Source: Mucilaginibacter lappiensis
Lineage (GTDB): Bacteria > Bacteroidota > Bacteroidia > Sphingobacteriales > Sphingobacteriaceae
Direction of reading: 5' to 3'
Assembly (NCBI RefSeq): GCF_900155965.1
Contig: NZ_FTMG01000002.1
Span: forward strand, 496,001 to 560,000
Length of the DNA: 64,000 nucleotides
The translations under genes were made by a program, and so were the position numbers. This document shows positions 32,273-42,193 of the stretch, one piece after another. Positions within the stretch are counted from its first letter, which is position 1. Every line of letters begins with the position of its first letter. Below the pieces are notes generated by a model, which was given only the letters and a program-made list of their open reading frames with translations, did no database searches and had not been told where the DNA came from.

Positions 32273-35200
32273 CTAACTCCCCGGTTTTTTAGGCAGAACA
32301 ATCGTTGTATCTTTAACCGCTTTTAACGGCGTTGGCACCCCTCCGGACTTACTTGTCGTATCCTTAACCGCCTTTATTACTTCAGGGGTAATATTCACTT
32401 TACCTGTGGTGTCTTTACCAACTTTTATAGCCGGCAGATTTCCTGCACCTGCTTTATTATTTGATGTATCCTTACCCGCGTTTATTACCGGTTGCTTGCC
32501 TTTAATGGTGGCCGCGGCTGCCGGCTTTGCCTCTGCCTTGCTTATTGAATCGGTAAGGGTTTTCAGAACCATCTGTAGCTTCTTCACGGAGTCGGCTTTA
32601 GCTGGATCCTTGCTAAGCTTCAATATTTTTCCTTTCAAATTATCAACTTTAGCCTGATTTAAACTATCGGCTTTGGTTTTTGGTGGCGGAGATTTTACGA
32701 TTGCCGCTGCCTTACTTATGGAATCTGTAAGGCGTTGAAGGTTAAGCTGTAGCTTTTTCACGGAGTCGGTTTTGGTCGAATCCTTGCTGAGCTTCAATAT
32801 TCGCCCTTTCAAATTATCTATTTTAGCCTGGGTTAAGCTATCTACCTTAACCTTCGGAGGAGGCGATTTGGACGTAGGTGTTTTTTTATGACGCGTTGGA
32901 ATGATCGCCTCTTTGGAGGCTGGCCGGTCCTTCGGTTTCCAGATAAAACCTTTCAATAGTTTATCTTCCTCGGTAACCTTAGCAATGGGGATATAGCGGT
33001 TTTCGGGCTTGGTTACAAAAGTAACTTCCTTGGTTTCGCCATTTTTAAAAACAACATGGATACGACTGCTTAATGATCGTTGCATACCTGCTATTTTGCC
33101 GCTATCACGCTTAAAATAAATGCTTTCGGCGTTAACGGCAATGTATAGCTGATGAAGTTTGTCATTTTTAAAGAAACCCCGCATCTTTCGGCCCGAGGAT
33201 TGGTTAAAGTGCAGCGAATCGTCTTTCTCAATATTCACCACAAAGGCATTCGGAAACAGCTCTATATTATCCAGCTTTTTGTTCCGCATTTGCAGGTACA
33301 CAGTATCGCCCGAAAGTTGTGAGCCCTGTGTCCAGAACATGGGTTTAACATAGCAACGTATGGTAGAATCTGCATTGCTGTAAAAAATAGAGTCGGCCTT
33401 ACCCTGCAGGTCCGATTTAAATATTTTAGCATGATGATGAGCTATCAATATCCTGATGCGGGCAGTATCCTTTACGTCAAACTCCCGGGTGGCAAACACC
33501 GGGTCTTTTTTCATGTTTACAGCCCGTACGCTGTCCTGCCTGGCCTTCCTTTTGACATTTAACAAATCTTTTTTGATTTGGGTCGAATCTACCTTGGGTT
33601 TTCCAAAAAAGTCGCGGTGCAGGTAAGTAGTATCTTTGGGCACACGCAGGTAAGCCGTAGGCATCCCCTTCAGTTTTTGGTTTAAAACCGCCCGTTTCAG
33701 GCCCGCTTCGGAGGTATCCCTGAAGTGAAGCAATCTTTGCTTTTCCTGGTATATCTTCAGGTTTTTGAAGGTCATGATCTGGGTTTCCAGCGTATCGGCT
33801 GTCATGAATATGGAGTCGCGCTTTACTTTTTCACCTTGTTTATTGGTATCCACAGGCGCTGCTATCGGCTTAGCCCCTTTCTTAGGTTTGATATCGGCAG
33901 CCAGCTTGGCCATATTGGTGAGCTTTTTATCTGCATCGCCGGGTTTTATATTTTTGGTTTGCACGCCGAGCTTTTTCGCCATGGAATCTATTTTAACAGA
34001 ATCCGCCTTCCCGATGGTGCCTTTGGCTTTGATATTATCGGCTATTTTTGAAAGCTCCGTGAGCTGCCCAATCGCATCACCCGGTTTTATATTTTTGTTT
34101 TGTTTGATCAGAGCCTTCGCGGCAGAATCTATCCGGGTCGAATCTGTTTTACTCACCATGGTTCCAGGTTTCAGATCTTTAGCCAACTTGGTCATGTTGG
34201 TAATATCCTTGGTGTTAGGGCCATCCTTTAGCTTATTCTTTATAGCATCTTTGGCGTTTTTAGCTAATACAGGGGGTGCTTTAGCCGCTGCCGAATCGGT
34301 TTGAGTGCTATCTTTTTGCTCAGTGATCAGCACCATATAGGCATTTTCTGTAACCACGGTACGCTCGTCGGCTTTAAAATAAGTGCCCAGATCACCCTTG
34401 AGTGTTATTTTTTGTTCATTATCGTTAAAAGTGATGTTCTTAACCGCGCGACCATAGCCCTTGAGCCTATCGTAAAATAAACTATCTCCTTTTAATGATT
34501 TGGTGCCCTGTTTATAGAGGTTCTTTTTACCAAAAAAAGCCTGCTCGGTAACGGTGTTGTACAAGCCGTTTTCGGTGTACAAGGTGTCTTTATCTTTTTT
34601 CCCGTAAATGTTGGTAGGACCGTAGAAATAAGATATACGGGTGCCGGTATTATAGCGCAGGGTATCGGTTTTAATAATGGCATCAATGGTGGTGAGCACC
34701 ACATCATATCGGAAGTAGGAATCACGCGATTTGGCAAAATAATACCCGTTTTTGCTGGTCAATACATTATCCTTGTTCACAAGTTTACCACCGCTGGTGT
34801 AGGTGCCTATACGGGTGGCGGTATTATAGGTAAGATAATTGGTAGTTAAAGTAGCATCACGGTCAACCATTTTTACATTGTCGGTGAGTATAGCCAGTTT
34901 GGTGTTGCCGTTGTAGTTGAGCTTATCAGAAAAAATATTCAGCGTATCGCCCTGGTTGATATTAACATTGCGAAAAGCGTCGAAAGCATTTTCGTTGGGA
35001 TAAAAATAGGCGCTGTCTGAACGCAGGGTGGAAAAATCCTGCTTAAAAACCCCTTTATAAACCTTAATCACCTGGCGTCCGTTAATTGTAACAACAGAGC
35101 TGCTTTCTGACTGTATCAGGTTTACAATTGATTTCTTTTTTTGGGCCATAACACTGCCCGCCAGTATCAATAACAAAAAGCTTAAAACATATTTACTCAC
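32273..35200 (-). CDS. OstA-like (LptA/LptD-N domain) envelope protein with repetitive insertions
   Basis: A 975-residue exported protein (signal peptide MSKYVLSFLLLILAGSVMAQ). The OstA-type region (about 20-290) has many strands of the form FYPNENAFDAFRNVNINQGDTLNIFSDKLNYNG, typical of LptA-fold lipopolysaccharide-bridge proteins, with a second OstA-like block near 560-760. The middle holds three related 50-residue repeats (about 320-450: NIKPGDA-x-x-x-L-x-x-x-x-K), and the C-terminus two 60-residue repeats starting SPPPK plus KDTT units, all Lys/Ala/Asp-rich and likely disordered. It lies divergent from tilS with 51 bp between them. An LPS-transport role is inferred from the fold. Confidence 0.85.
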   Translation of the reverse strand: MSKYVLSFLLLILAGSVMAQKKKSIVNLIQSESSSVVTINGRQVIKVYKGVFKQDFSTLRSDSAYFYPNENAFDAFRNVNINQGDTLNIFSDKLNYNGNTKLAILTDNVKMVDRDATLTTNYLTYNTATRIGTYTSGGKLVNKDNVLTSKNGYYFAKSRDSYFRYDVVLTTIDAIIKTDTLRYNTGTRISYFYGPTNIYGKKDKDTLYTENGLYNTVTEQAFFGKKNLYKQGTKSLKGDSLFYDRLKGYGRAVKNITFNDNEQKITLKGDLGTYFKADERTVVTENAYMVLITEQKDSTQTDSAAAKAPPVLAKNAKDAIKNKLKDGPNTKDITNMTKLAKDLKPGTMVSKTDSTRIDSAAKALIKQNKNIKPGDAIGQLTELSKIADNIKAKGTIGKADSVKIDSMAKKLGVQTKNIKPGDADKKLTNMAKLAADIKPKKGAKPIAAPVDTNKQGEKVKRDSIFMTADTLETQIMTFKNLKIYQEKQRLLHFRDTSEAGLKRAVLNQKLKGMPTAYLRVPKDTTYLHRDFFGKPKVDSTQIKKDLLNVKRKARQDSVRAVNMKKDPVFATREFDVKDTARIRILIAHHHAKIFKSDLQGKADSIFYSNADSTIRCYVKPMFWTQGSQLSGDTVYLQMRNKKLDNIELFPNAFVVNIEKDDSLHFNQSSGRKMRGFFKNDKLHQLYIAVNAESIYFKRDSGKIAGMQRSLSSRIHVVFKNGETKEVTFVTKPENRYIPIAKVTEEDKLLKGFIWKPKDRPASKEAIIPTRHKKTPTSKSPPPKVKVDSLTQAKIDNLKGRILKLSKDSTKTDSVKKLQLNLQRLTDSISKAAAIVKSPPPKTKADSLNQAKVDNLKGKILKLSKDPAKADSVKKLQMVLKTLTDSISKAEAKPAAAATIKGKQPVINAGKDTSNNKAGAGNLPAIKVGKDTTGKVNITPEVIKAVKDTTSKSGGVPTPLKAVKDTTIVLPKKPGS

Positions 35201-35251
35201 GTTGGCAAAATTAGTTTTTTGTTGGGGTTATTAAATTAATAATTTTGATGA

Positions 35252-36589
35252 ATGCTACCAGTTAAACAGTTTATTAATTTTATTGAACAAAATATTTTGT
35301 TTACGCCCGACAGCAAAATTTTAGCTGCGGTGAGCGGCGGCATGGATTCTGTTTTAATGGGCCACTTATTAAAGCAGGCCGGTTATACTTTTGGCATTGC
35401 TCATTGTAACTTTCAGTTGCGTGACGATGAAGCCCTGCGCGACCAGTCCTTTTGTAATGATCTGGCCAATCAGTTTCGTGTACCTTTCCATACCGTTAAT
35501 TTTGATACCCGGAATTATGCGGCCGAAAATAAAATATCTATCCAGATGGCCGCGCGCGAACTGCGTTATCAATGGTTCGGCGCTGTAAGCCAGCAATCAG
35601 ATTACCAGGTTATTGCGCTTGCACACCACCAAAACGACACAATTGAAACAATATTGTTAAACCTTACCCGTGGTACAGGTATAGCCGGTTTGCATGGCAT
35701 ATTACCGCAAAACGGCAATCTGGTACGCCCGCTGATGTTTTTGAACCGGGATGAAATAACCGCTATTATCGCCAAAAACAAGTTGGAATATGTGGAAGAT
35801 AGCTCCAATGCTTCGGCCAAATATGCCCGTAATAAGATCAGGCTGGAGGTAATACCCCAGTTAAAAGAACTAAACCCGGCCCTGGAGAAAACCTTCGAAA
35901 ATAACCTGAAACATTTCCGAGACCTGGAGATATTACTGGAGAATCAAATAGCAGCGTTGTCAGGAACAATAATTAAACATGGACAAGATGGTAATTATTT
36001 ATTGCTGGATGAGGTACGGCAATTAAACCCCATGCGTTTATTGCTGTTTAAATTACTGCAGCCATACGGTTTTAACGAAACCGCCGTTGATGACCTGATA
36101 TCGGCACTGGATAAGCATTCCGGGAGGGTATTTGAGTCGGCAGGATATTCGCTGATATTGGATCGCGACCGGCTACTCCTGGAGAAAAGGAAAAATGGTG
36201 GGCACGAAGCTGTTTTGATTGCCGAAAAAACGCATGAGGTGCATTACGGCCACTATAAAATGACGGTATTGCATGATGATAGTCCGTTGATTATAAAGGA
36301 TAATCCGCGGGCGGTATCTGTGGATGCGGAATTGTTGAAATTTCCGCTAACGCTGCGGGTATGGCAAGAGGGCGATCATTTTTACCCCTTAGGCATGAAA
36401 GGGCGAAAGAAACTGAGCGATTTTTTTATCAATCAGAAAATATCGTTGAATCAAAAGGAGGAAGTGCCGGTGCTGGTAAATGGTAATGGCGAAGTGATGT
36501 GGGTTGGTGGTTACCGGCCCGACGAAAGGTATAAAGTGAGCAATAACACTAAAAAAGTTACTATCTTCGAACTGTATAAATTAAAATGA
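35252..36589 (+). CDS. tilS: tRNA(Ile)-lysidine synthase
   Basis: TilS converts C34 of the minor tRNA-Ile (CAU) to lysidine, so that it reads AUA. The PP-loop ATP pyrophosphatase motif is SGGMDS (28-33). ALAHHQNDTIETILLNL and ARNKIRLEVIPQL are further TilS signatures, and the C-terminal domain has the typical LRVWQEGDHFYPLGMKGRKKLSDFFINQKIS. At 445 residues it is the two-domain form. Its stop overlaps the start of the next gene by 4 bp (ATGA), so translation is coupled. Confidence 0.96.
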   Translation: MLPVKQFINFIEQNILFTPDSKILAAVSGGMDSVLMGHLLKQAGYTFGIAHCNFQLRDDEALRDQSFCNDLANQFRVPFHTVNFDTRNYAAENKISIQMAARELRYQWFGAVSQQSDYQVIALAHHQNDTIETILLNLTRGTGIAGLHGILPQNGNLVRPLMFLNRDEITAIIAKNKLEYVEDSSNASAKYARNKIRLEVIPQLKELNPALEKTFENNLKHFRDLEILLENQIAALSGTIIKHGQDGNYLLLDEVRQLNPMRLLLFKLLQPYGFNETAVDDLISALDKHSGRVFESAGYSLILDRDRLLLEKRKNGGHEAVLIAEKTHEVHYGHYKMTVLHDDSPLIIKDNPRAVSVDAELLKFPLTLRVWQEGDHFYPLGMKGRKKLSDFFINQKISLNQKEEVPVLVNGNGEVMWVGGYRPDERYKVSNNTKKVTIFELYKLK

Positions 36590-37068
36590 GTGATAAAGCA
36601 ATTTTTGTAGAAAAACAATACCTCGGCCGGGAGTTTATCCCGATAACTATACGCCTGGTTTTGGCCATGTTTTGTTTCGCGGCCTATTTTTTTACTGATG
36701 AACGTGAACGCAACGGCGACCTGCTGGTGGTGGTTGGTTTTGCTATTATCATCATATCCATCATCATGGGGTTTTTACTGCACTTTAGTACCCGGGTTGA
36801 AAATAAAAGTATCAGGCTTAACGGTTTGTGGACAACCCGCCTGGTTAAGATTGATCTGAACGGTATTGTTAAAGTAGAGAAAGGGGTATACAGCCGCTAC
36901 TTGTTCAATAATCCCGTATATAACCTGCACACCAAAGGAACCGTTCGCTTTTATGCTGCTGGCAATGATGCCATACACCTTACCGACAGGGATGGTTTGC
37001 TTTATATTATCGGATCGCAGCATGCCAATGAATTTTTAAGAGCGATTAAAGAAGAGATGGCTAAGTAA
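36586..37068 (+). CDS. Two-TM membrane protein with PH-like domain
   Basis: A 160-residue protein with two membrane segments (about 20-38 and 47-65) and a soluble C-terminal part, ENKSIRLNGLWTTRLVKIDLNGIVKVEKG ... NPVYNLHTKGTVRFYAAGNDAIHLTDRDGLLYIIGSQHANEFLRAIKEEM. The strand pattern, ending in G-S-x-x-x-x-E-F-L-x-x-I, is like bacterial PH domains (bPH). Overlaps the tilS stop by ATGA. Function is unknown. Confidence 0.7.
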   Translation: MSDKAIFVEKQYLGREFIPITIRLVLAMFCFAAYFFTDERERNGDLLVVVGFAIIIISIIMGFLLHFSTRVENKSIRLNGLWTTRLVKIDLNGIVKVEKGVYSRYLFNNPVYNLHTKGTVRFYAAGNDAIHLTDRDGLLYIIGSQHANEFLRAIKEEMAK

Positions 37069-37098
37069 TGGACAGCTCTGTATTTTAAAAGAACGGGT

Positions 37099-37620
37099 AT
37101 GCGCAAAGTTCACAATTTTATACGGCACGGGATACTGAATTTTATCGACCTGTTTTACAAACCATTTAAAAAATGGATGCCGCTGCACACCTTCCGTTAC
37201 GCGGCCTGTGGTGGCAGTAATACAGTTTTCGACATTCTGCTATTCAGCTTCAGCTATAACTTTATTTTTAAAAAGCATAACATCGATCTTGGTTTTTATA
37301 CGCTGAGCCCGCATATTGCTTCCCAAATGCTTTCGTTCAGTGTTTCGTTCTGTACCGGATTTTATTTAAACAGGTATGTGGTTTTTAAAGAGTCGGGTCT
37401 GAGTAAAAGGGGACAGTTATCCCGGTTTATGATAGTTAACGCCATCTGTATCCTGCTAAACCTGGCATTTTTGAAATTACTGGTTGATGTGATGGGCCTT
37501 TATCCAACCCCGGCCAAGATCATCGCTACTGTATTTATCGTTTTCTTTAGCTACTATAGCCAAACTCATTTCTTCTTCCGTAAAAAGAAGCCTGTAGTAT
37601 CTGTCGAAGAAGGTCAGTGA
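37099..37620 (+). CDS. GtrA-family membrane protein
   Basis: The 173-residue product has four membrane helices and the GtrA pattern: FRYAACGGSNTVFDILLFS in helix 1, SFSVSFCTGFYLNRYVVF in the middle, RFMIVNAICILLNLAFLKLLVD, and KIIATVFIVFFSYYSQTHFFF at the end. Members work as flippases or accessory proteins for lipid-linked sugars in cell-surface polysaccharide synthesis. It follows the tilS pair by 30 bp, so it is probably the third gene of the operon; the glycosyltransferase partner is elsewhere. Confidence 0.88.
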   Translation: MRKVHNFIRHGILNFIDLFYKPFKKWMPLHTFRYAACGGSNTVFDILLFSFSYNFIFKKHNIDLGFYTLSPHIASQMLSFSVSFCTGFYLNRYVVFKESGLSKRGQLSRFMIVNAICILLNLAFLKLLVDVMGLYPTPAKIIATVFIVFFSYYSQTHFFFRKKKPVVSVEEGQ

Positions 37621-37872
37621 AATAAACTGTTACTCCTTTTTGTACGGTTTATTTATATGGCAGGGTCACGACTTTCCTTATCTAAATTTATAAAGCCTCG
37701 CTTTTTATGCCCAAAAAGTGTTAGTTATTTGTTTGCTTTAAGCGTTTTAACAGCTTATAAAACAGTGTATTGTGAGTCGTTAAAAATGTTAAAAAACGTT
37801 AATCCTGTAGCGTTTCGCAAAGTAAAGGATTAGTTTAGAGGTCAGATAACCTTTTATTTTGATCACATAGCT

Positions 37873-38787
37873 ATGAAATTTTCTTTTTTAGTATTGTTAT
37901 GCTCTTTATTTGCTGCATCAACCATTGCACAAACGTTAACGGTAAAGCAGGCTTATGAGCTAACCGATAATGCCGACTCGCTTGCCAAAGCAGGCAATAT
38001 TAAAAGCGCGATCAGCAATTACCTTAAATCTGCCAGCCAGTTACCAAGTCCTGGGTTTAATTTCAGAGATGTTGCCCATCAATATTTAAAAATTCATGAT
38101 GAAAAAAACGCAAGAACTTATATAGATAAAGCGGTGCAGTATGGCATTACTATAGATCAGTTGAACGCGGATACCTTGGTAAAAGCTTACCTGGCCCAAA
38201 TAAGCTATGATAAGGATTATGCTAAACAAAGAATAATATATAATCGCCAGATTTCTTACCCGGATCAAAGGACCGAGATACTGCAAATGCTTGAGCGAGA
38301 TCAATTGGTAAGAGATTTAATTGGAAGGGTTGATATTAAAGTATTGAATAATACTATAATTGAAACTGATTCTGCCAATATGGATGAGTTACGTGATATC
38401 ATTAAACAAATTGGCTTTCCGGGATTCAGGCAGATAGGTCCTGATGCGGCTAGCGGTTTGTTTGGATTAATTACGCATGCCACTACCGATGCTCATCATG
38501 GTGCACAGAACTTTGCCTTTCTGGAACCATTGATGAAGGAGCAGGTTTTAGCCGGTAATTTTCCGCCAATGTATTTTGCCATCCTAATCGACAAGTATAA
38601 TTATCTCACATTTAAAACCCAGGTTTATGGTACGTATTGGGAATTTGAGCAGACCACGAACGCCAGGATAGTCAGGGAAATAGCCAACGTAGCGCAGGTG
38701 GATGAACGAAGAGCTTCCATTTTTTTACCCCCACTATATAAGAGCAGAAGCAAACAAATGATCCTGCCCGATGACTATACGAGATAG
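37873..38787 (+). CDS. Secreted DUF6624-type protein with N-terminal TPR-like region
   Basis: After a signal peptide (MKFSFLVLLCSLFAASTIAQ) comes an N-terminal helical repeat of the TPR type (about 25-85, AYELTDNADSLAKAGNIKSAISNYLKSA). The C-terminal domain (about 135-275) has MLERDQLVRDLI, NMDELRDIIKQIGFPGFRQIGPDAASGLFGLITHAT-DAHHGAQNF and AGNFPPMYFAILIDKYNYL, the pattern of the DUF6624 family, in which D-x-x-R, H-x-x and DKYN-x-L elements recur. The family has no known function. A long AT-rich leader without a clear -7 box precedes it. Confidence 0.7.
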   Translation: MKFSFLVLLCSLFAASTIAQTLTVKQAYELTDNADSLAKAGNIKSAISNYLKSASQLPSPGFNFRDVAHQYLKIHDEKNARTYIDKAVQYGITIDQLNADTLVKAYLAQISYDKDYAKQRIIYNRQISYPDQRTEILQMLERDQLVRDLIGRVDIKVLNNTIIETDSANMDELRDIIKQIGFPGFRQIGPDAASGLFGLITHATTDAHHGAQNFAFLEPLMKEQVLAGNFPPMYFAILIDKYNYLTFKTQVYGTYWEFEQTTNARIVREIANVAQVDERRASIFLPPLYKSRSKQMILPDDYTR

Positions 38788-38877
38788 TACAGCCTATCTG
38801 GGATTAGTTTTACCCTAACGCGGTGCCGCTAAAAATTGTTATACCAGCTTTACAGAATTATATATCTTTAAGGCGAT

Positions 38878-39828
38878 ATGCTTTTAACCAACAATCACAT
38901 CAAATACTTAGGCGCTGCGTTGCTGCTTATTACCATTATTACAAGCTACGGATGCAAAGACCCGGGCAGAGCCAAAGAAAAGCACCTGATATCATTCAGA
39001 GCTTTTAATGGCATTAATTATAGCGAAGTAGCCAGGCGGCAAAAAAACGGCTTGTCATTTAACGAATATGGTTACCAATTGGAACCGCAATGGAAAATGA
39101 AATTTGTGTCAGACGATTCGGTGAGCATTTTTAGTCCCACAAAAAATACGTTCATCAATTTCCCGCTTACCCGCGGGTACGATTCTGTTTTTAACGCGGC
39201 ACGGTCATGGCTCAAGATTAAAAAAATGAGCAAAGACAGTATCGTGATGGAGATACTGCAGGCCAAAGGCGATTCGATAGATATCAATGGCTCTAAAGTA
39301 TATATGTTGTTTTACGCCGATAATTACGTGAAAAACGTTTTGCATACCGATACCTCTATATTAAGGCGCCCCAGCCGCAAGGATACGTTATTTGTAAAAG
39401 GATTGGCAGCTAAAGCCAACAGCAATATTACCAAAGCCTTTTCGGCACGGCAACCGGTGCAGCTCATCAGTAAAAGTGCGCTGGTAAGCGTAAAGCAGAA
39501 AGTTACCAAGCCTGATATTACCAATAACTTTGATTCTTCTGACGATTACCTGGATCCCAACTTTGATATCATCATCAATAAGGCTTATAAGGATTTCTAT
39601 TACTCGTTTGAGGTTTGTGTTGATGATAAAGGCCAGATGCATTATGTAAAACCGTTGATAGATTTTTCGATGAGCGAAGATTTTAAGGATACCTATGTTC
39701 GCCTTTCGCAGGGTATCATGAGTAGTTATTTGCAATATTATTTTAAGGTTGTACCGGGTAGCACCCTTGGTTTTGCTCATGCAAGTACCATATCCGTACA
39801 CGTGGAAGGGCGTACCGGGGCAAAATAA
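38878..39828 (+). CDS. Lipoprotein of unknown function, 316 aa
   Basis: The N-terminus MLLTNNHIKYLGAALLLITIITSYGC carries a lipobox with lipidated Cys26. No known domain is recognised. The mature protein is Lys-rich with alternating polar beta strands, and near its C-terminus has DFYYSFEVCVDDKGQMHYVKPL, a hairpin that recalls TonB C-terminal domains only superficially. It reads in the same direction as the DUF6624 gene but 90 bp away. TATCTTTA at 38866-38873, close to the TAnnTTTG box, ends 4 bp before the ATG. Confidence 0.65.
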   Translation: MLLTNNHIKYLGAALLLITIITSYGCKDPGRAKEKHLISFRAFNGINYSEVARRQKNGLSFNEYGYQLEPQWKMKFVSDDSVSIFSPTKNTFINFPLTRGYDSVFNAARSWLKIKKMSKDSIVMEILQAKGDSIDINGSKVYMLFYADNYVKNVLHTDTSILRRPSRKDTLFVKGLAAKANSNITKAFSARQPVQLISKSALVSVKQKVTKPDITNNFDSSDDYLDPNFDIIINKAYKDFYYSFEVCVDDKGQMHYVKPLIDFSMSEDFKDTYVRLSQGIMSSYLQYYFKVVPGSTLGFAHASTISVHVEGRTGAK

Positions 39829-39843
39829 AAGGAACCGTAGTTA

Positions 39844-40722
39844 TTAGTTATTCATGGTAGCCATGAGTTGTTCGGTAAACAATATCGCGGCTTTTTTGCG
39901 GTAAACGCCCTTTTGCCAAAGAATATAGGATTGTTTTTTTACCTCCTGCCCGGCTATCGGAATGGCAACCAGCTTATCCCATCCTATTAAGGTTTTTTCA
40001 TTTAAAATGGTTGCCCACTCGCCCTCCTGCACTAATAATAGCAGCGAGTGTACATCATTAAGTTCGATCTTGATATTGAGGCTCATCTTGTTTTTGTAAA
40101 ACAACTCGTTAATAAACATCCGTGAGCTGAAACCCTTGCCGGGTAGTATCAATTCCAATTCGGACAGTTGCTTCAGGTTTACACTTTTGAGTTGTGCCAA
40201 TGGATTGTTTTTGGCAACCACCATCACAATACTGGAGCTGAACAGGGGTTGCATTTCCAGATCTTCATCGTCTGATTCATTGTGATAGGCTACAATCAAA
40301 TCCAGTTCAGCCAAACGAAGCTTTTTTTCCAGTTCCTCATGATTATCGGAAGCTATAAAAATTTTAATACCCGGGTATTTGGTTGAAAATGGAGCAAGTA
40401 CCGGGAATAACGAGGAGGTGAAAGCATAGGATACGCCTACATTTAATTCGCCGGTAGCAGCATTGTTCAATTCGGAGATGGCTTGTTTACTTTTTTGTAC
40501 GGCCAATAATATTTTACGGGCGTGCGTTAAAAATACATGGCCCGCCTCGGTAATGCGCACATGTTTGCCAATACGGTCAAACAGCAGCATGCCCAGCTCC
40601 TCCTCCAGCTGTTTAATTTGCTGCGATAAGGTACTTTGGGTAATAAAAACCGCGGCAGCCGCCTCGGTAAAATTCATGGTTTCGGCCGCTTTAACAAAGT
40701 AGTGCAATTGTCTGAATTCCAT
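39844..40722 (-). CDS. LysR-family transcriptional regulator
   Basis: The 292-residue protein has the N-terminal winged HTH, MEFRQLHYFVKAAETMNFTEAAAAVFITQSTLSQQIKQLEEELGMLLFDRIGKHVRITEAG, followed by the PBP2-type effector domain (GELNVGVSYAFTSSLFPVLAPFSTKYPGI...). This is close to CynR-like regulators. Start at 40722 is used rather than an upstream ATG two codons earlier. It is divergent from the MFS gene, the classical arrangement in which LysR controls the neighbour. Confidence 0.94.
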   Translation of the reverse strand: MEFRQLHYFVKAAETMNFTEAAAAVFITQSTLSQQIKQLEEELGMLLFDRIGKHVRITEAGHVFLTHARKILLAVQKSKQAISELNNAATGELNVGVSYAFTSSLFPVLAPFSTKYPGIKIFIASDNHEELEKKLRLAELDLIVAYHNESDDEDLEMQPLFSSSIVMVVAKNNPLAQLKSVNLKQLSELELILPGKGFSSRMFINELFYKNKMSLNIKIELNDVHSLLLLVQEGEWATILNEKTLIGWDKLVAIPIAGQEVKKQSYILWQKGVYRKKAAILFTEQLMATMNN

Positions 40723-40768
40723 AATCAATCGGTTTTGCTAATCAATATCATTAAAACAATCTATTTTA

Positions 40769-40796
40769 CAAATATATCATCATTGCCGATATTTGT
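40769..40796. promoter_or_regulatory. TATATTTG promoter box of the LysR gene within an inverted repeat
   Basis: TATATTTG on the minus strand (40776-40769) fits the -7 box of the LysR gene. CAAATAT (40769-40775) and ATATTTG (40790-40796) form a 7-bp inverted repeat 14 nt apart, in the divergent region, and may be an operator for the LysR protein. Confidence 0.4.
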
Positions 40797-40864
40797 ACCA
40801 TAAAGAATTTCAATAGTCTTGCATTAAGATCTCCCCTGAAACGCTTTTGTTATCTGTTACCCCG

Positions 40865-42106
40865 ATGAATGTTTTCCGCTCTCTTAAATACCGAAATTTC
40901 AAGCTGTTTTTCTACGGTCAGTCTATATCCCTCATTGGTACCTGGATGCAAAAAACTGCCGTTAGCTGGCTGGTTTACCGGCTTACTGGGTCGGCGCTGC
41001 TGCTTGGGGTGGTGGGCTTTGTGAGTTTGATCCCATCATTGATACTAGCCCCATATGCAGGTAGTATTGTTGACAGGCATAATCGTTACCGCATTCTGGT
41101 GATAACACAGGTAATATCCATGGCACAAGCCGGGGCGCTTGCTTTTATGATCTTATTCAAATTCTATAATATCCCTGCTATTATCGGACTAAGCCTAATA
41201 CAGGGTATCATCAATGCTTTTGATGTTACCTGCCGCCAGGCCTTAATGATGGAAATGGTTGATAATAAAGACGATCTGCCTAACGCTATTGCCCTTAACT
41301 CTACCATGAGCAACCTGGCTCGTATTGCGGGCCCTGCAGTGGCCGGTATTATCCTGGGTACTTTTGGCGAAGACTTTTGTTTCTTTGGCAACTTCTTGAG
41401 CTACATACCTGTGCTAGGCTGTTTGTTTATGATGAAGCTGAACACCAAAGCCATCATCCGGTCAGAAAAAAGTATCTGGACCGAATTGCAGGAGGGCTTT
41501 AAATATGTATCCGGCGACCGCGATCTGAGCAGCCTGATCGTGATGCTGAGCATCAGTAGCTTATTTGTGATCCCGTTTAATACCCTGATGCCCATTTTTG
41601 CGAAAGATATATTTAATGGCGATGCCAAAACATTCAGCTGGTTTGAGAGCGCCGCGGGTGTAGGATCGGTGATTAGTGCGGTTTACCTGGCTAATTTAAA
41701 AACCAACAAAAACCTCATCAAAATTATGATCATTGCCAGCCTGGTTTTCGGACTTAGTGTTTTGATGGTAGCTTATGCCGGTAAATTATCGTTCGCCCTG
41801 ATATTTATGGTGCTTACAGGTGTGGGTATGATGGCGCAAACATCGGCCATTAACACTTATATACAAACCCATGCCATACCAGTTATGCGAGCCCGTGCCA
41901 TCAGTTACTATGTAATGGCATACCAGGGCATGATACCTATTGGCAGCTTACTGGTGGGCTGGTTGGCCAGCGGACTTGGCCCAAGGCGTGCCGTTTGTAT
42001 TGAAGGCATTATAGGTGTGTTGGCGGCCGCCCTGTTTGTATTATATAAAAGAAGGCAACAAAAGCTTGAAGCCAATGTAGATAACAAAGCGGTACTGGCC
42101 GGATAG
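40865..42106 (+). CDS. MFS transporter of the MFS_3 (EntS-like) family
   Basis: The start is at 40865 (MNVFRSLKYRNFKLFFYGQSIS); the longer ORF starts with TTG six codons upstream. About 413 residues and 12 helices. The family pattern is RNFKLFFYGQSISLIGTWMQKTAVSWLVYRLTGSA with GSIVDRHNRYRILVITQ between helices 2 and 3. This group includes EntS, which exports enterobactin. Being divergent from a LysR gene suggests inducible export of a small molecule or drug. The substrate is unknown. Confidence 0.9.
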   Translation: MNVFRSLKYRNFKLFFYGQSISLIGTWMQKTAVSWLVYRLTGSALLLGVVGFVSLIPSLILAPYAGSIVDRHNRYRILVITQVISMAQAGALAFMILFKFYNIPAIIGLSLIQGIINAFDVTCRQALMMEMVDNKDDLPNAIALNSTMSNLARIAGPAVAGIILGTFGEDFCFFGNFLSYIPVLGCLFMMKLNTKAIIRSEKSIWTELQEGFKYVSGDRDLSSLIVMLSISSLFVIPFNTLMPIFAKDIFNGDAKTFSWFESAAGVGSVISAVYLANLKTNKNLIKIMIIASLVFGLSVLMVAYAGKLSFALIFMVLTGVGMMAQTSAINTYIQTHAIPVMRARAISYYVMAYQGMIPIGSLLVGWLASGLGPRRAVCIEGIIGVLAAALFVLYKRRQQKLEANVDNKAVLAG

Positions 42107-42130
42107 CGATATTTTAGAGAGGTTCCATAA

Positions 42131-42157
42131 AAAAAGCCCGATATTGCTATCGGGCTT
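42131..42157 (-). terminator. Terminator of the cysteine-rich peptide cassette A
   Basis: AAGCCCGATA (42134-42143) pairs with TATCGGGCTT (42148-42157) around a 4-nt loop. On the minus strand it is followed by seven T. The stem sequence is the same as that of the terminator at 52054-52077. Confidence 0.85.
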
Positions 42158-42193
42158 AAAGTGGGAGTTACACGGATACTGTTGTCCTTTTAT

